From assembly GCA_945292135.1 (NCBI GenBank), contig CALYRA010000040.1, forward strand, positions 1 through 7,528: a stretch of DNA of 7,528 nt, given 5' to 3'. Made by a program: the position numbers and the translations under genes. The DNA is from an uncultured Dysgonomonas sp. Its GTDB lineage: Bacteria > Bacteroidota > Bacteroidia > Bacteroidales > Dysgonomonadaceae. The notes under the pieces were generated by a model. The model was not told the DNA's origin and did no database searches. It worked only from the letters and a program-made list of their open reading frames with translations. Positions 1-6,119 of the stretch are shown in pieces (within the stretch, counting starts at the first letter, position 1; each line of letters begins with the position of its first letter).

Positions 1-1411
1 CTTCAATATGGATTGTTAGATATTCAATATAAGTTTCTGCCAAATAGTCCATATTATGTCTCAACTCCGGATTTAGGAGATAATGGGCAATCATCGTATC
101 AAATAATTTTCCTTTTATTTCAATACCATATTTTTTTAAGACTGTAATATCATATTTTATATTTTGCCCGATTTTTAAAATTTTTTCATTTTCAAAGAAA
201 ATGTTAAATAGTTCAATTCTTTTTTTGGCATTTTCAAAATTTGACTCTACAGGCACGTAATAAGCTTCTCCTTCTTTAAAAGCAAATGACATTCCGACTA
301 TTTCACTCGAAATTGGATCTACTCCCGTCGTTTCGGTGTCAAAAGAGCAAAATTCCTGATTACAAATTTTAGCCGCCAAATCCTTTATTTCTTCTTCATT
401 ATCAATCAAATAATACTCATGTGGCACGTCTTTTAACTCTCTGAGATTTGAATATTTATTTTCATTTGAGCTATTGTCCGCAAATTCTTCAAACAAATTG
501 CCTTGAATTGGACTTGAAGATAATGGTCGGGTAGGGGATGAGCTTTCAATTTTTAACACCCGGTTAATCAATGTCCGAAATTCTAATTCTTCAAAAATGG
601 ATTGTATTTTTTCAGCATCCATTTCTTTTCTTTCAAAATCGGAAATATTAAATTCGATCGGAACATCAATTTTTATAGTTGCCAGAAATTTTGAAAAAAT
701 TATTTGTTCTTTATTACTTTCTAATTTTTCTTTTAATGCTCCTTTTATGCTGGATGTATTTTCCAATAGGTTTTCTATACTTCCATATTCCTGCAAAAGT
801 TTTTGGGCTGTTTTTGGTCCTACTCCGGGACAACCCGGTATATTATCCGAAGCGTCGCCCATTAATCCCAGTAAATCTATCATTTGGCAAGGATAGGAAA
901 GTTCGTATTTTTCCATCACCGCTTTTGCATCCAATACATCAAAACCCGATCCAATAAACTTAGGCTTATAAATATATATATGATCGCTGGTCAATTGACC
1001 ATAATCTTTATCGGGAGTCATCATATAAACGTCAAATGATTCTTTCTCAGCCAATTTTGCAAGTGTTCCTATTACATCATCAGCTTCATAACCGGGTATT
1101 TCGACTATTTTTATATTGTATGCCTCTATTATACTCTTGATAATCGGTACTGCCTTTCTTATATCTTCGGGCGTTTCTTCACGCTGAGCTTTATAATGTT
1201 CGTATGCCTCATGACGGAAAGTTCCTCCCGGCGGATCGAATGCTACTGCTATATGGGTAGGATTTTCCTTTCGTAATAATTCCTCTAAAGTATTTACAAA
1301 ACCAAATATAGCGGATGTATTCAGCCCTTTTGAGTTTACTCTGGGGTTTTTAATAAACGCATAATAAGACCTGTATATGAGCGCATAAGCGTCAAGCAAG
1401 AATAGTTTCAT
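1..1411 (-). CDS. polA: DNA polymerase I, N-terminal half (cut by left window edge)
   Basis: PolA fills gaps and removes RNA primers in the cytoplasm during replication and excision repair. The frame is open from ATG (MKLFLLDAYALIYRSYYAF) to the window edge, 470 codons, about half of a full-length PolA. Residues 1 to about 290 form the 5' nuclease domain: D7, E109-A-D111-D112, D134-K-D136, the MGD186-ASD189-NIPG acidic cluster, and a helix-hairpin-helix PGVGPKTAQ just after it. A linker near residue 303 (QGNLF) follows. The 3'-5' proofreading domain starts around 335, with Exo I D358-T-E360 and Exo II QNIKYD421 both intact, so proofreading is probably active. Exo III and the polymerase domain lie outside the window. 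The gene starts 65 bases after the stop of the upstream barrel gene; I find no convincing promoter there, so read-through from that gene is possible. Identification is secure. Confidence 0.97.
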   Translation of the reverse strand, partial: MKLFLLDAYALIYRSYYAFIKNPRVNSKGLNTSAIFGFVNTLEELLRKENPTHIAVAFDPPGGTFRHEAYEHYKAQREETPEDIRKAVPIIKSIIEAYNIKIVEIPGYEADDVIGTLAKLAEKESFDVYMMTPDKDYGQLTSDHIYIYKPKFIGSGFDVLDAKAVMEKYELSYPCQMIDLLGLMGDASDNIPGCPGVGPKTAQKLLQEYGSIENLLENTSSIKGALKEKLESNKEQIIFSKFLATIKIDVPIEFNISDFERKEMDAEKIQSIFEELEFRTLINRVLKIESSSPTRPLSSSPIQGNLFEEFADNSSNENKYSNLRELKDVPHEYYLIDNEEEIKDLAAKICNQEFCSFDTETTGVDPISSEIVGMSFAFKEGEAYYVPVESNFENAKKRIELFNIFFENEKILKIGQNIKYDITVLKKYGIEIKGKLFDTMIAHYLLNPELRHNMDYLAETYIEYLTIHIE

Positions 1412-1476
1412 TTATTTTATTTATTTCTTGATGATTTAATACAATAAGAAGCAAGGTAACTAAAAAAGATGAGTTT

Positions 1477-2172
1477 TTAAAATCGATAAGACGCATTAAA
1501 GGAAATATTTCCCATCCATCGCGCTATTTTTCCATCTTTTTCATCTGCAAAATCGTCTATTGCATAATATTTATAATTGCGTGTAGCTAATAAACTTACT
1601 CCTCCCGATATACCTATATTAACTTGTTTTATCACAAATGATGCTTTTACATTTGCATCCAGTGTCACAAGTAATCTCGTGTTAAGAAAGTAATCTTCAC
1701 GTTTTCTTTTTTCCTCCGTATTTAATTCTTTATTTTCTTTGTTGGGATGTAAATAACCGATAGCAGGACCAATATTAAATTCAAATCTCATAGGAAGGTT
1801 AAATAATAAACTATACATAAGGTCACTCGTGATATGAGGTAAAATTCTATGTTGATTTTCGTAGTCATAGTCGTAATCATAATCAAGTTTAGTATTAGAT
1901 GTCCTAAATGCCAAGAGAACAGGTACTTTAAATCCCCATTTTGAATGTGACATTTCCGAATAGCTGATAATACCGGTTCGAATACCTATATTAGGCTCTA
2001 TAAATTCCGCTGCTTCAAGATTGATTTGCGTGCTATTGTCATGAAATATGGCCACGCCAATTCCGGCTCCGATTTCATTAAAGTACTTGTAATTTTCGTT
2101 TTTATATTGAATTTGAGCAGTCATTTCATTTATACATAGAATATAAATGCTTATAATTAATATATATCTCAT
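1477..2172 (-). CDS. Outer-membrane beta-barrel protein, paralogue A (PorT/OMP_b-brl_2-like)
   Basis: Probable outer-membrane protein of 231 residues. Residues 1-20 form a signal peptide (basic R2, hydrophobic 4-14, likely cut near TAQ at 18-20). The mature part has alternating beta-strand patterns rich in aromatic residues (GAGIGVAIF, GFKVPVLLAFR, EFNIGPAIGYL, VNIGISGGVSLL) and ends in SFNASYRF; a terminal Phe is the usual barrel-insertion signal. This size and pattern fit the small PorT-like barrels of Bacteroidetes, but the family call is from pattern only and the function is unknown. Residues 97-104 are four Asp-Tyr repeats in what is probably a surface loop. Paralogue B at 2563-3249 is about 76% identical outside that loop (152 of 200 positions in my hand alignment). 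A perfect -7 box lies 32 bases upstream of the ATG. polA follows 65 bases downstream. Confidence 0.85.
   Translation of the reverse strand: MRYILIISIYILCINEMTAQIQYKNENYKYFNEIGAGIGVAIFHDNSTQINLEAAEFIEPNIGIRTGIISYSEMSHSKWGFKVPVLLAFRTSNTKLDYDYDYDYENQHRILPHITSDLMYSLLFNLPMRFEFNIGPAIGYLHPNKENKELNTEEKRKREDYFLNTRLLVTLDANVKASFVIKQVNIGISGGVSLLATRNYKYYAIDDFADEKDGKIARWMGNISFNASYRF
1861..1884 (-). repeat. In-frame hexanucleotide repeat coding (Asp-Tyr)4 in barrel A
   Basis: On the coding strand four six-base units of the form GA(T/C)TA(T/C) stand in a row and encode DYDYDYDY (residues 97-104). Gain or loss of one unit would keep the reading frame. The matching place in paralogue B holds a different Asp-X run. 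Confidence 0.8.
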
Positions 2173-2203
2173 ATTTAAAAAATATTGTTTTATAATGTTT
2201 TAG

Positions 2204-2211
2204 CAAAGTTA
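2204..2211 (-). promoter_or_regulatory. Bacteroidetes -7 promoter element of barrel gene A
   Basis: The minus strand reads TAACTTTG, a full match to the Bacteroidetes sigma-A -7 consensus TAnnTTTG, 32 bases before the ATG. A TTTG lies 17 bases further upstream, slightly closer than the usual 19-21, so the -33 element is only a candidate. The same -7 box is kept at the same place in copy B. Confidence 0.6.
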
Positions 2212-2275
2212 TAAATAATATAGGGTAGCAAAATCCAAGTAATCTGTAAATGTTGTAACATAATTCATATACATA

Positions 2276-2380
2276 ATAAATAAAACCTTTCAATAGCTCA
2301 AACTGTTTCCGCAGAGCTGAAAAATTTTAATACTTATTATCAAGAATCTATTTTTGCGATAATACTCGCATATAGGAAAT
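2276..2380 (+). pseudogene. Decayed 5' fragment of the polyprenyl synthase gene
   Basis: This stretch matches the first 107 bases of the intact gene at 3350-3456 at roughly 87% identity (my hand count). The start ATG has become ATA. One base is missing near codon 5 (AAGCTTTTA against ACC-TTTCA) and one from the run of T near codon 27. A codon equal to CAA of the parent reads TAG. Recognisable residues in the shifted frames include IAQTVSAEL and NFNTYYQESIF. Upstream, the -7 box of the parent (TAAATTTG) reads TAAATGTTG through a one-base insertion. It therefore cannot yield a protein and is a by-product of the tandem duplication. Confidence 0.87.
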
Positions 2381-2496
2381 TACAAAAACAAATATAACGG
2401 ATATATTTTCTTCTTTTGAGTTTATACCGGGATTTTTAATAAACTAATAATAATATCGGTATATGAACGCACGACTTCAAGCCAAAATAGTTTTAT
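2381..2496 (-). pseudogene. Decayed 5' fragment of polA
   Basis: On the minus strand this matches the first 118 bases of polA (1294-1411) at roughly 79% identity (hand count). The start ATG is ATA. One base is lost at codons 7-9, and the GCG alanine codon of YYAF is TAG. Corrected for the shift it reads IKLFWLE, then RAFIYRYYY-stop-FIKNPGINSK, plainly the polA N-terminus. It joins the prenyl synthase fragment directly at about 2380/2381, which marks the duplication junction. Not functional. Confidence 0.87.
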
Positions 2497-2562
2497 TTGG
2501 CTTTATTTATTTCTTGATGATTTGATACAATAAGAAATAATATAGCTAAAAAAAATGAGTTT

Positions 2563-3249
2563 TTAAAATCGATAAGACGCATTAAATGAAACATTTCCCA
2601 TCCAACGCGCTATTTTTCCATCTCTTTTCCCCGGGTAATTGTTTAAAGAATAATATTTATAATTGCGTGTAGCTAAAAAACTTACTCCTCCGGATACGCC
2701 TATATTAACTCGGTCTATCGCGTATGATGCTTTTACATTGGCATCTAATGTTACAAGTACTCTTTTATCAAGAAAATAATCTTCATATAGTCTTTTTTCC
2801 TCCGAATTTAATCTTTTATTTTCTCTGTTAGGATACAAATAACCAATTGCGGGACCAATGTTAAATTCATATCTTACTGGCAATACGGATGATAAAATAT
2901 TTATAAATTCAGACATGAAATCCTGGTCACAACAATGACAATTATTATCGGAATCAGAATCAGGATCAATATTAGCTGTTCTAAAAGCTAAGAGAATAGG
3001 TACTTTAAATCCCCATTTGGAATGTGACATTTCCGAATAATTGATAATACCGGTTCGAATTCCTGTATACGGCTTTATAAATTTAACCGCTTCGAGACTG
3101 ATTTGCCTGCTATTGTCATGAAATATAGCGACGCCAATACCGGCTCCGACTTCATTAAAGTACTTGTAATTTTCGTTTTTGTATTGATCTTGGGCAGCTA
3201 TTTCACTTAAACATAGAATGTAAAGTATTGGAATTAGTATATATTTCAT
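2563..3249 (-). CDS. Outer-membrane beta-barrel protein, paralogue B (PorT/OMP_b-brl_2-like)
   Basis: Sister of the gene at 1477-2172, 228 residues. It has a signal peptide at 1-20 (K2, hydrophobic 4-14, likely cut near AAQ), the same strand pattern and the same SFNASYRF C-terminus, so the product should sit in the outer membrane. Differences cluster in three places. The first is the loop at residues 95-122 (DPDSDSD followed by C104-H-C-C107), which does not align with paralogue A. The second is a charged turn around 140-162, and the third is the stretch near 201-209 (SLNNYPGKR). The reading frame is intact and the promoter -7 box is retained, so both copies are probably expressed. It is divergently placed from the prenyl synthase gene, with 100 bases between the start codons. 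The substrate or role is unknown. Confidence 0.85.
   Translation of the reverse strand: MKYILIPILYILCLSEIAAQDQYKNENYKYFNEVGAGIGVAIFHDNSRQISLEAVKFIKPYTGIRTGIINYSEMSHSKWGFKVPILLAFRTANIDPDSDSDNNCHCCDQDFMSEFINILSSVLPVRYEFNIGPAIGYLYPNRENKRLNSEEKRLYEDYFLDKRVLVTLDANVKASYAIDRVNIGVSGGVSFLATRNYKYYSLNNYPGKRDGKIARWMGNVSFNASYRF
2950..2967 (-). repeat. In-frame hexanucleotide repeat coding Asp-Pro/Asp-Ser in barrel B
   Basis: Three six-base units, GATCCT, GATTCT and GATTCC on the coding strand, encode DPDSDS (residues 95-100). This is the positional counterpart of the Asp-Tyr repeat in paralogue A, with the Asp kept and the partner residue changed. Confidence 0.65.
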
Positions 3250-3277
3250 ATTTAAATGTTATTGTTTTATATTTTAG

Positions 3278-3285
3278 CAAAGTTA
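3278..3285 (-). promoter_or_regulatory. Bacteroidetes -7 promoter element of barrel gene B
   Basis: TAACTTTG on the minus strand, 29 bases before the ATG, matches TAnnTTTG exactly and is conserved with copy A. No clear TTTG is seen at the -33 distance. Confidence 0.55.
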
Positions 3286-3321
3286 ATAAATAATATGGTG
3301 TATTAAAATCTGAATTATTTG

Positions 3322-3329
3322 TAAATTTG
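3322..3329 (+). promoter_or_regulatory. Bacteroidetes -7 promoter element of the prenyl synthase gene
   Basis: TAAATTTG matches TAnnTTTG exactly, 20 bases before the ATG, and implies a very short leader. A -33 TTTG is not evident. The homologous site in the decayed copy is broken by one inserted base, which supports this being the functional element. Confidence 0.5.
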
Positions 3330-3349
3330 TAGTATAATTCAAATATGTA

Positions 3350-4321
3350 ATGGATAAAAAGCTTTTAATAGCTCAACCTGTTTCCGCGGAGCTGGAAAAT
3401 TTTAATACTTATTATCGAGAATCTGTTTTTTGCGATAATCCTCGCATACAAGAAATCATAGATTATATTATGAAGTCTGATGGTAAACGTATACGTCCGA
3501 CTTTATTATTATTGGTTGCTAAAGCTTGTGGTGAGATTAACAATACTACTTATAATGCAGCTGTTACAATAGAGTTATTGCATACAGCTTCTCTAATTCA
3601 TGATGATGTAGTAGATGAATCCAAAATGCGCAGAGGATTGGCTTCTTTGAATGCTATTTATGATAATAAAATGGCTGTCTTGGCTGGTGACTTCTTTCTA
3701 TCTACCGCCTTAATAAAAAGCGTACTTACAGGAGATATGGATATTATAACGATAGTATCCGATTTGGGTCGTACATTGGCAGAAGGAGAGTTAAATCAAC
3801 TTTCTCTTGTGAAAGAAGCTATTATAAATGAGGAAGAATATTTTGAAGTAATAAAGAAGAAGACAGCTTCTTTGTTGTCGAGTTGTATGCGAATCGGTGC
3901 TATGTCTGTAAATGCGTCGGAGGAAGATATTGAAAAATTTGCCCGATTGGGCGAAATTTTAGGTATATGTTTTCAGATAAGAGACGATATCTTTGATTAC
4001 TTTACAAATAATGTTGGCAAACCTACCGGAAATGATATCCGTGAAGGCAAGATAACTTTACCCTTATTGTATGCTATCAAGCAATCACCAAAGGAAAAGC
4101 AAGATTATTTTTATAAGATAATTACAGACTCTGATTTTAGTGATGAGAATATTGAAATGTTTATTTCTTACGCTAAAGACAATGGCGGGATAGAATATGC
4201 GTATTCAAAAATCGAAATTTATAAACAACAAGCGCAAAAAATTATAGAAACTATTGATAACGAGCAAATTAGGAATGCACTTTTCGCTGCTTTAGATTAT
4301 ATCGTAGAAAGAGCTTATTAA
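3350..4321 (+). CDS. ispB: Long-chain all-trans polyprenyl diphosphate synthase (IspB-like)
   Basis: This cytoplasmic enzyme extends farnesyl diphosphate with isopentenyl diphosphate units to give the side chain of menaquinone. It has 323 residues, the normal family length. GKRIRP at 45-50 contacts isopentenyl diphosphate. The first aspartate-rich motif is D85-D-V-V-D89, followed by RRG at 94-96. The second is D212-D-I-F-D216, followed by GKPTGNDIREGK. The residue five positions before the first motif is the small A80, as in E. coli IspB, which by family rules allows a long product rather than C15 or C20. The exact chain length cannot be read. The ATG at 3350 is supported by the -7 box 20 bases upstream. 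The first 107 bases are repeated as a dead fragment at 2276-2380. Transcription ends at the hairpin at 4344-4374. Confidence 0.93.
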   Translation: MDKKLLIAQPVSAELENFNTYYRESVFCDNPRIQEIIDYIMKSDGKRIRPTLLLLVAKACGEINNTTYNAAVTIELLHTASLIHDDVVDESKMRRGLASLNAIYDNKMAVLAGDFFLSTALIKSVLTGDMDIITIVSDLGRTLAEGELNQLSLVKEAIINEEEYFEVIKKKTASLLSSCMRIGAMSVNASEEDIEKFARLGEILGICFQIRDDIFDYFTNNVGKPTGNDIREGKITLPLLYAIKQSPKEKQDYFYKIITDSDFSDENIEMFISYAKDNGGIEYAYSKIEIYKQQAQKIIETIDNEQIRNALFAALDYIVERAY

Positions 4322-4343
4322 TTGTCTCGGTGTATATAAAATA

Positions 4344-4374
4344 AAAACAGGCTATTTATAAGATAGCCTGTTTT
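4344..4374. terminator. Bidirectional intrinsic terminator between ispB and deoC
   Basis: A perfect 12-base-pair stem (AAAACAGGCTAT at 4344-4355 with ATAGCCTGTTTT at 4363-4374) surrounds a 7-base loop. It is flanked by A-rich sequence on the left and T-rich sequence on the right, so it gives a U-rich tail on both strands. It lies 22 bases after the prenyl synthase stop and 20 bases after the deoC stop, as expected for two convergent genes. Confidence 0.85.
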
Positions 4375-4394
4375 GCTTTTATGTGTATAATGTA

Positions 4395-5261
4395 TTATTC
4401 TATATCCTTTAATAAATTGTTTATCAATCTGCTGGCGCCTATTCTAAAATATTTATTGTTTGCGTATTCTTCTCCTAAAACTTCTTTTACTATAGTATAA
4501 TATTTGACAGCATCTTCAGTGGTTGCAATGCCTCCTGAAGCTTTAAAACCTGCTTTTTGACCTGTTTTAGCTTCATACTCTTTTATGGTTTTGCACATAA
4601 TATAAGCTGCTTCCAATGTCGCGCCTTCGTAACCTTTTCCTGTAGATGTTTTCAGAAAATCCGCGCCTGAATATAATGATAGGATAGAGGCTTTCTTGAT
4701 TTTTTCAGCTGTTTTCAAAGCTCCGGTTTCAAGTATAACTTTTAGATGAGCATCGCGGCAAGCATGTTTTTGTTCCTGTATTTCTTCACAAACTTCCTCA
4801 TAGTTCTCTTCTAAGAAAGCTCCTAAATTTAGTACAATATCTATCTCATCAGCACCTGAGGCTACTGCCAATGCTGTTTCTGCTATTTTGACTTCTGTAA
4901 AAGTTTGGGATGCAGGAAAACCGCCTGACACGCTGGCTATTTTTACGTTTGCTCCAAGTGCTTCTTTTACGGTAGGAACCATATTGGGATATACGCATAT
5001 AGCTGCAACGTTATCCATATCGGGACGACTTCCTTCAAAGGCGTTAACTTTTTCTGTTAAATTCCAAATTTCTTCGCGGGTATCGGTTGCATTCAAAGAG
5101 GTATTGTCAATACAAGAATATATTTTTTTATAAACTTCCTGCGTATTATTTTCTGCAAATTTTTTGCTTAGTATATCATTCACAATACGTGTAATTTCCT
5201 TGTCATCCAAATTTGTATTGTACTGATTTAATGCTTCTTGATATTTGTCTACTTCTAACAT
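4395..5261 (-). CDS. deoC: Deoxyribose-phosphate aldolase
   Basis: DeoC splits 2-deoxyribose 5-phosphate into glyceraldehyde 3-phosphate and acetaldehyde, the last step of deoxynucleoside catabolism in the cytoplasm. It is a class I aldolase with a TIM-barrel fold, 288 residues here. The conserved residues are present: CIDNTSLNATDT at 50-61, D141 in DEIDIVLN, the Schiff-base lysine K204 in DFLKTSTGK, and the second lysine K240 in GFKASGGIATTEDA. The first 45 or so residues form an N-terminal extension relative to E. coli DeoC, as is usual in Bacteroidetes. The start lies one base after the stop of the MazG-like gene, so the two are probably translationally coupled. It is the last gene of the minus-strand run and ends at the shared terminator. 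Confidence 0.95.
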   Translation of the reverse strand: MLEVDKYQEALNQYNTNLDDKEITRIVNDILSKKFAENNTQEVYKKIYSCIDNTSLNATDTREEIWNLTEKVNAFEGSRPDMDNVAAICVYPNMVPTVKEALGANVKIASVSGGFPASQTFTEVKIAETALAVASGADEIDIVLNLGAFLEENYEEVCEEIQEQKHACRDAHLKVILETGALKTAEKIKKASILSLYSGADFLKTSTGKGYEGATLEAAYIMCKTIKEYEAKTGQKAGFKASGGIATTEDAVKYYTIVKEVLGEEYANNKYFRIGASRLINNLLKDIE

Positions 5262-5262
5262 T

Positions 5263-5589
5263 TTATTTTAATTTTTCATTGTTAATATGCCTTGTTTTAT
5301 CTCTATTTGTTTTCTTTTCTAAGTTTTTAATAAATGCTTCTGTGAGATTTATGCCTGTTTGGTTTGCTAAGCACATTAAGACCCAAAGTATATCAGCCAT
5401 TTCATCCGCTAAGTTTTTATCTAAGTCAGATTTTTTGAAGGATTGATCTCCATATGTCCGTGCCATGATACGCGCCAATTCACCAACTTCCTCTGTGAGT
5501 ATTGTCATGTTCGTCAATTCACTGAAATAACGTACTCCATATGTTTTGATCCATTTATCTACTTCTAATTGAGCTTGTTCTAACGTCAT
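5263..5589 (-). CDS. MazG-type nucleotide pyrophosphohydrolase
   Basis: All-alpha NTP pyrophosphohydrolase of the MazG / dUTPase-like superfamily, 108 residues, so a single-domain protein. Such enzymes cleave nucleoside triphosphates to the monophosphate and pyrophosphate and clear unusual or excess nucleotides. The metal-binding signature is visible: E34-V-G-E37 on one helix and E63-M-A-D66 on the next, followed by the hydrophobic helix ILWVLMCLANQTGINL. The basic tail KNLEKKTNRDKTRH is typical of the family. The preferred substrate cannot be read from sequence. The gene sits between dtd and deoC with one-base gaps on both sides, so it belongs to their operon. Confidence 0.9.
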   Translation of the reverse strand: MTLEQAQLEVDKWIKTYGVRYFSELTNMTILTEEVGELARIMARTYGDQSFKKSDLDKNLADEMADILWVLMCLANQTGINLTEAFIKNLEKKTNRDKTRHINNEKLK

Positions 5590-5590
5590 T

Positions 5591-6043
5591 TTATTCTCTG
5601 TTTTTAGAGTCTATCCATATTGTGACAGGTCCATCATTTAATAATTCAACTTGCATATTTGCGCCGAATTCACCTGTTTCTACAGACTTTCCTATTTTAG
5701 TACTTATTACATTGCAAAATCTTTCGTACAGTGGTATTGCTATATCAGGTTTGGAAGCTTTGATGTAAGACGGGCGATTCCCTTTCTTAGTGGATGCGTA
5801 TAATGTAAATTGAGAAACGATCATTATATCCGCTTTACAGTCGATAGGGGAGATATTCATGACTCCATTTTCATCGTCGAAAAGACGTATATTGACTATT
5901 TTATTTGTTATCCATTCTATATCTTCTTCATTATCTGCATCTTCTATTCCTACTAATATTAATAAGCCTTTTGATATATGTGATTTTACTTTATTTTCTA
6001 TTGTAACTGATGCTTTTGAAACGCGTTGTATAAGTACTCTCAT
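5591..6043 (-). CDS. dtd: D-aminoacyl-tRNA deacylase
   Basis: Dtd hydrolyses D-aminoacyl-tRNAs (D-Tyr and others) in the cytoplasm and so proofreads chirality in translation. It has 150 residues, the standard length, and starts MRVLIQRVSKASVTI like its relatives. Both active-site motifs are present: SQFT at 77-80 and the Gly-cisPro motif NDGPVT with G138-P139. The KKGNRPSY stretch at 86-93 is also conserved. It works as a homodimer in the known family. The stop codon is one base from the start of the MazG-like gene. A long hairpin and a (TA)6 tract lie immediately upstream of the ATG. Confidence 0.96.
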   Translation of the reverse strand: MRVLIQRVSKASVTIENKVKSHISKGLLILVGIEDADNEEDIEWITNKIVNIRLFDDENGVMNISPIDCKADIMIVSQFTLYASTKKGNRPSYIKASKPDIAIPLYERFCNVISTKIGKSVETGEFGANMQVELLNDGPVTIWIDSKNRE

Positions 6044-6057
6044 TTATATATATATAA

Positions 6058-6090
6058 TTAAGGTCATATCTTTAAAAGATACGACCTTAA
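6058..6090. terminator. Hairpin between the HdeD-like gene and dtd (possible terminator or leader structure)
   Basis: TTAAGGTC at 6058-6065 pairs with GACCTTAA at 6083-6090. After one A/C mismatch the pairing continues inward with ATCTTT/AAAGAT-type pairs to a tiny loop, about 14 pairs in all. It lies 29 bases after the HdeD-like stop and 14 bases before the dtd ATG. No clean U-run follows on either strand, so it may be a weak terminator of the upstream gene or an RNA processing or leader element of dtd. Confidence 0.5.
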
Positions 6091-6119
6091 AATTAGATAT
6101 TTATTCGCAAATAGTTGTC

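Larger units (their letters stand above)
1294..2380. repeat. Copy A of an approx. 1.08 kb tandem duplication
   Basis: This stretch aligns end to end with 2381-3456. It starts inside polA (around codon 39), covers the polA start, the first barrel gene and its promoter, and ends in a decayed 5' end of the prenyl synthase gene. Long exact matches anchor the alignment, for example 32 bases at 1469-1500 against 2555-2586 and 30 bases at 2074-2103 against 3151-3180. The left boundary is set where the similarity to the polA remnant begins (TTACAAA at 1294-1300). The boundaries are good to a few bases. Confidence 0.88.
2381..3456. repeat. Copy B of the approx. 1.08 kb tandem duplication
   Basis: Direct repeat partner of 1294-2380, about 11 bases shorter. 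It begins in the polA remnant, includes the intergenic stretch ending in the shared ATGAGTTTTTAAAATCGATA block, barrel gene B and its promoter, and ends about 107 bases into the intact prenyl synthase gene (near AGAAAT at 3451-3456). Only short microhomology is visible at the junction. Confidence 0.88.

Noticed and set aside
597..957. Plus-strand open frames of 92-99 codons
   Set aside because: They lie antisense inside polA, whose minus-strand frame is open and motif-rich throughout; the plus-strand peptides match no family pattern.
1..1411. Possible broken polA
   Set aside because: I translated the minus strand codon by codon from 1411 to 1 and found no stop or shift; it is merely cut by the window edge.
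1477..2172. Barrel proteins as lipoproteins because of Cys13
   Set aside because: The context YILC lacks the small residue before Cys required by a lipobox, and a signal peptidase I site near AQ fits better.
2173..2562. Small gene or regulatory RNA in the gap between the barrel genes
   Set aside because: Nearly the whole gap is explained by the promoter of barrel A, the two dead gene heads and the copied polA upstream region.
4888..5446. Plus-strand open frames over deoC and the MazG-like gene
   Set aside because: They are shadows of well-supported minus-strand genes with intact catalytic motifs.
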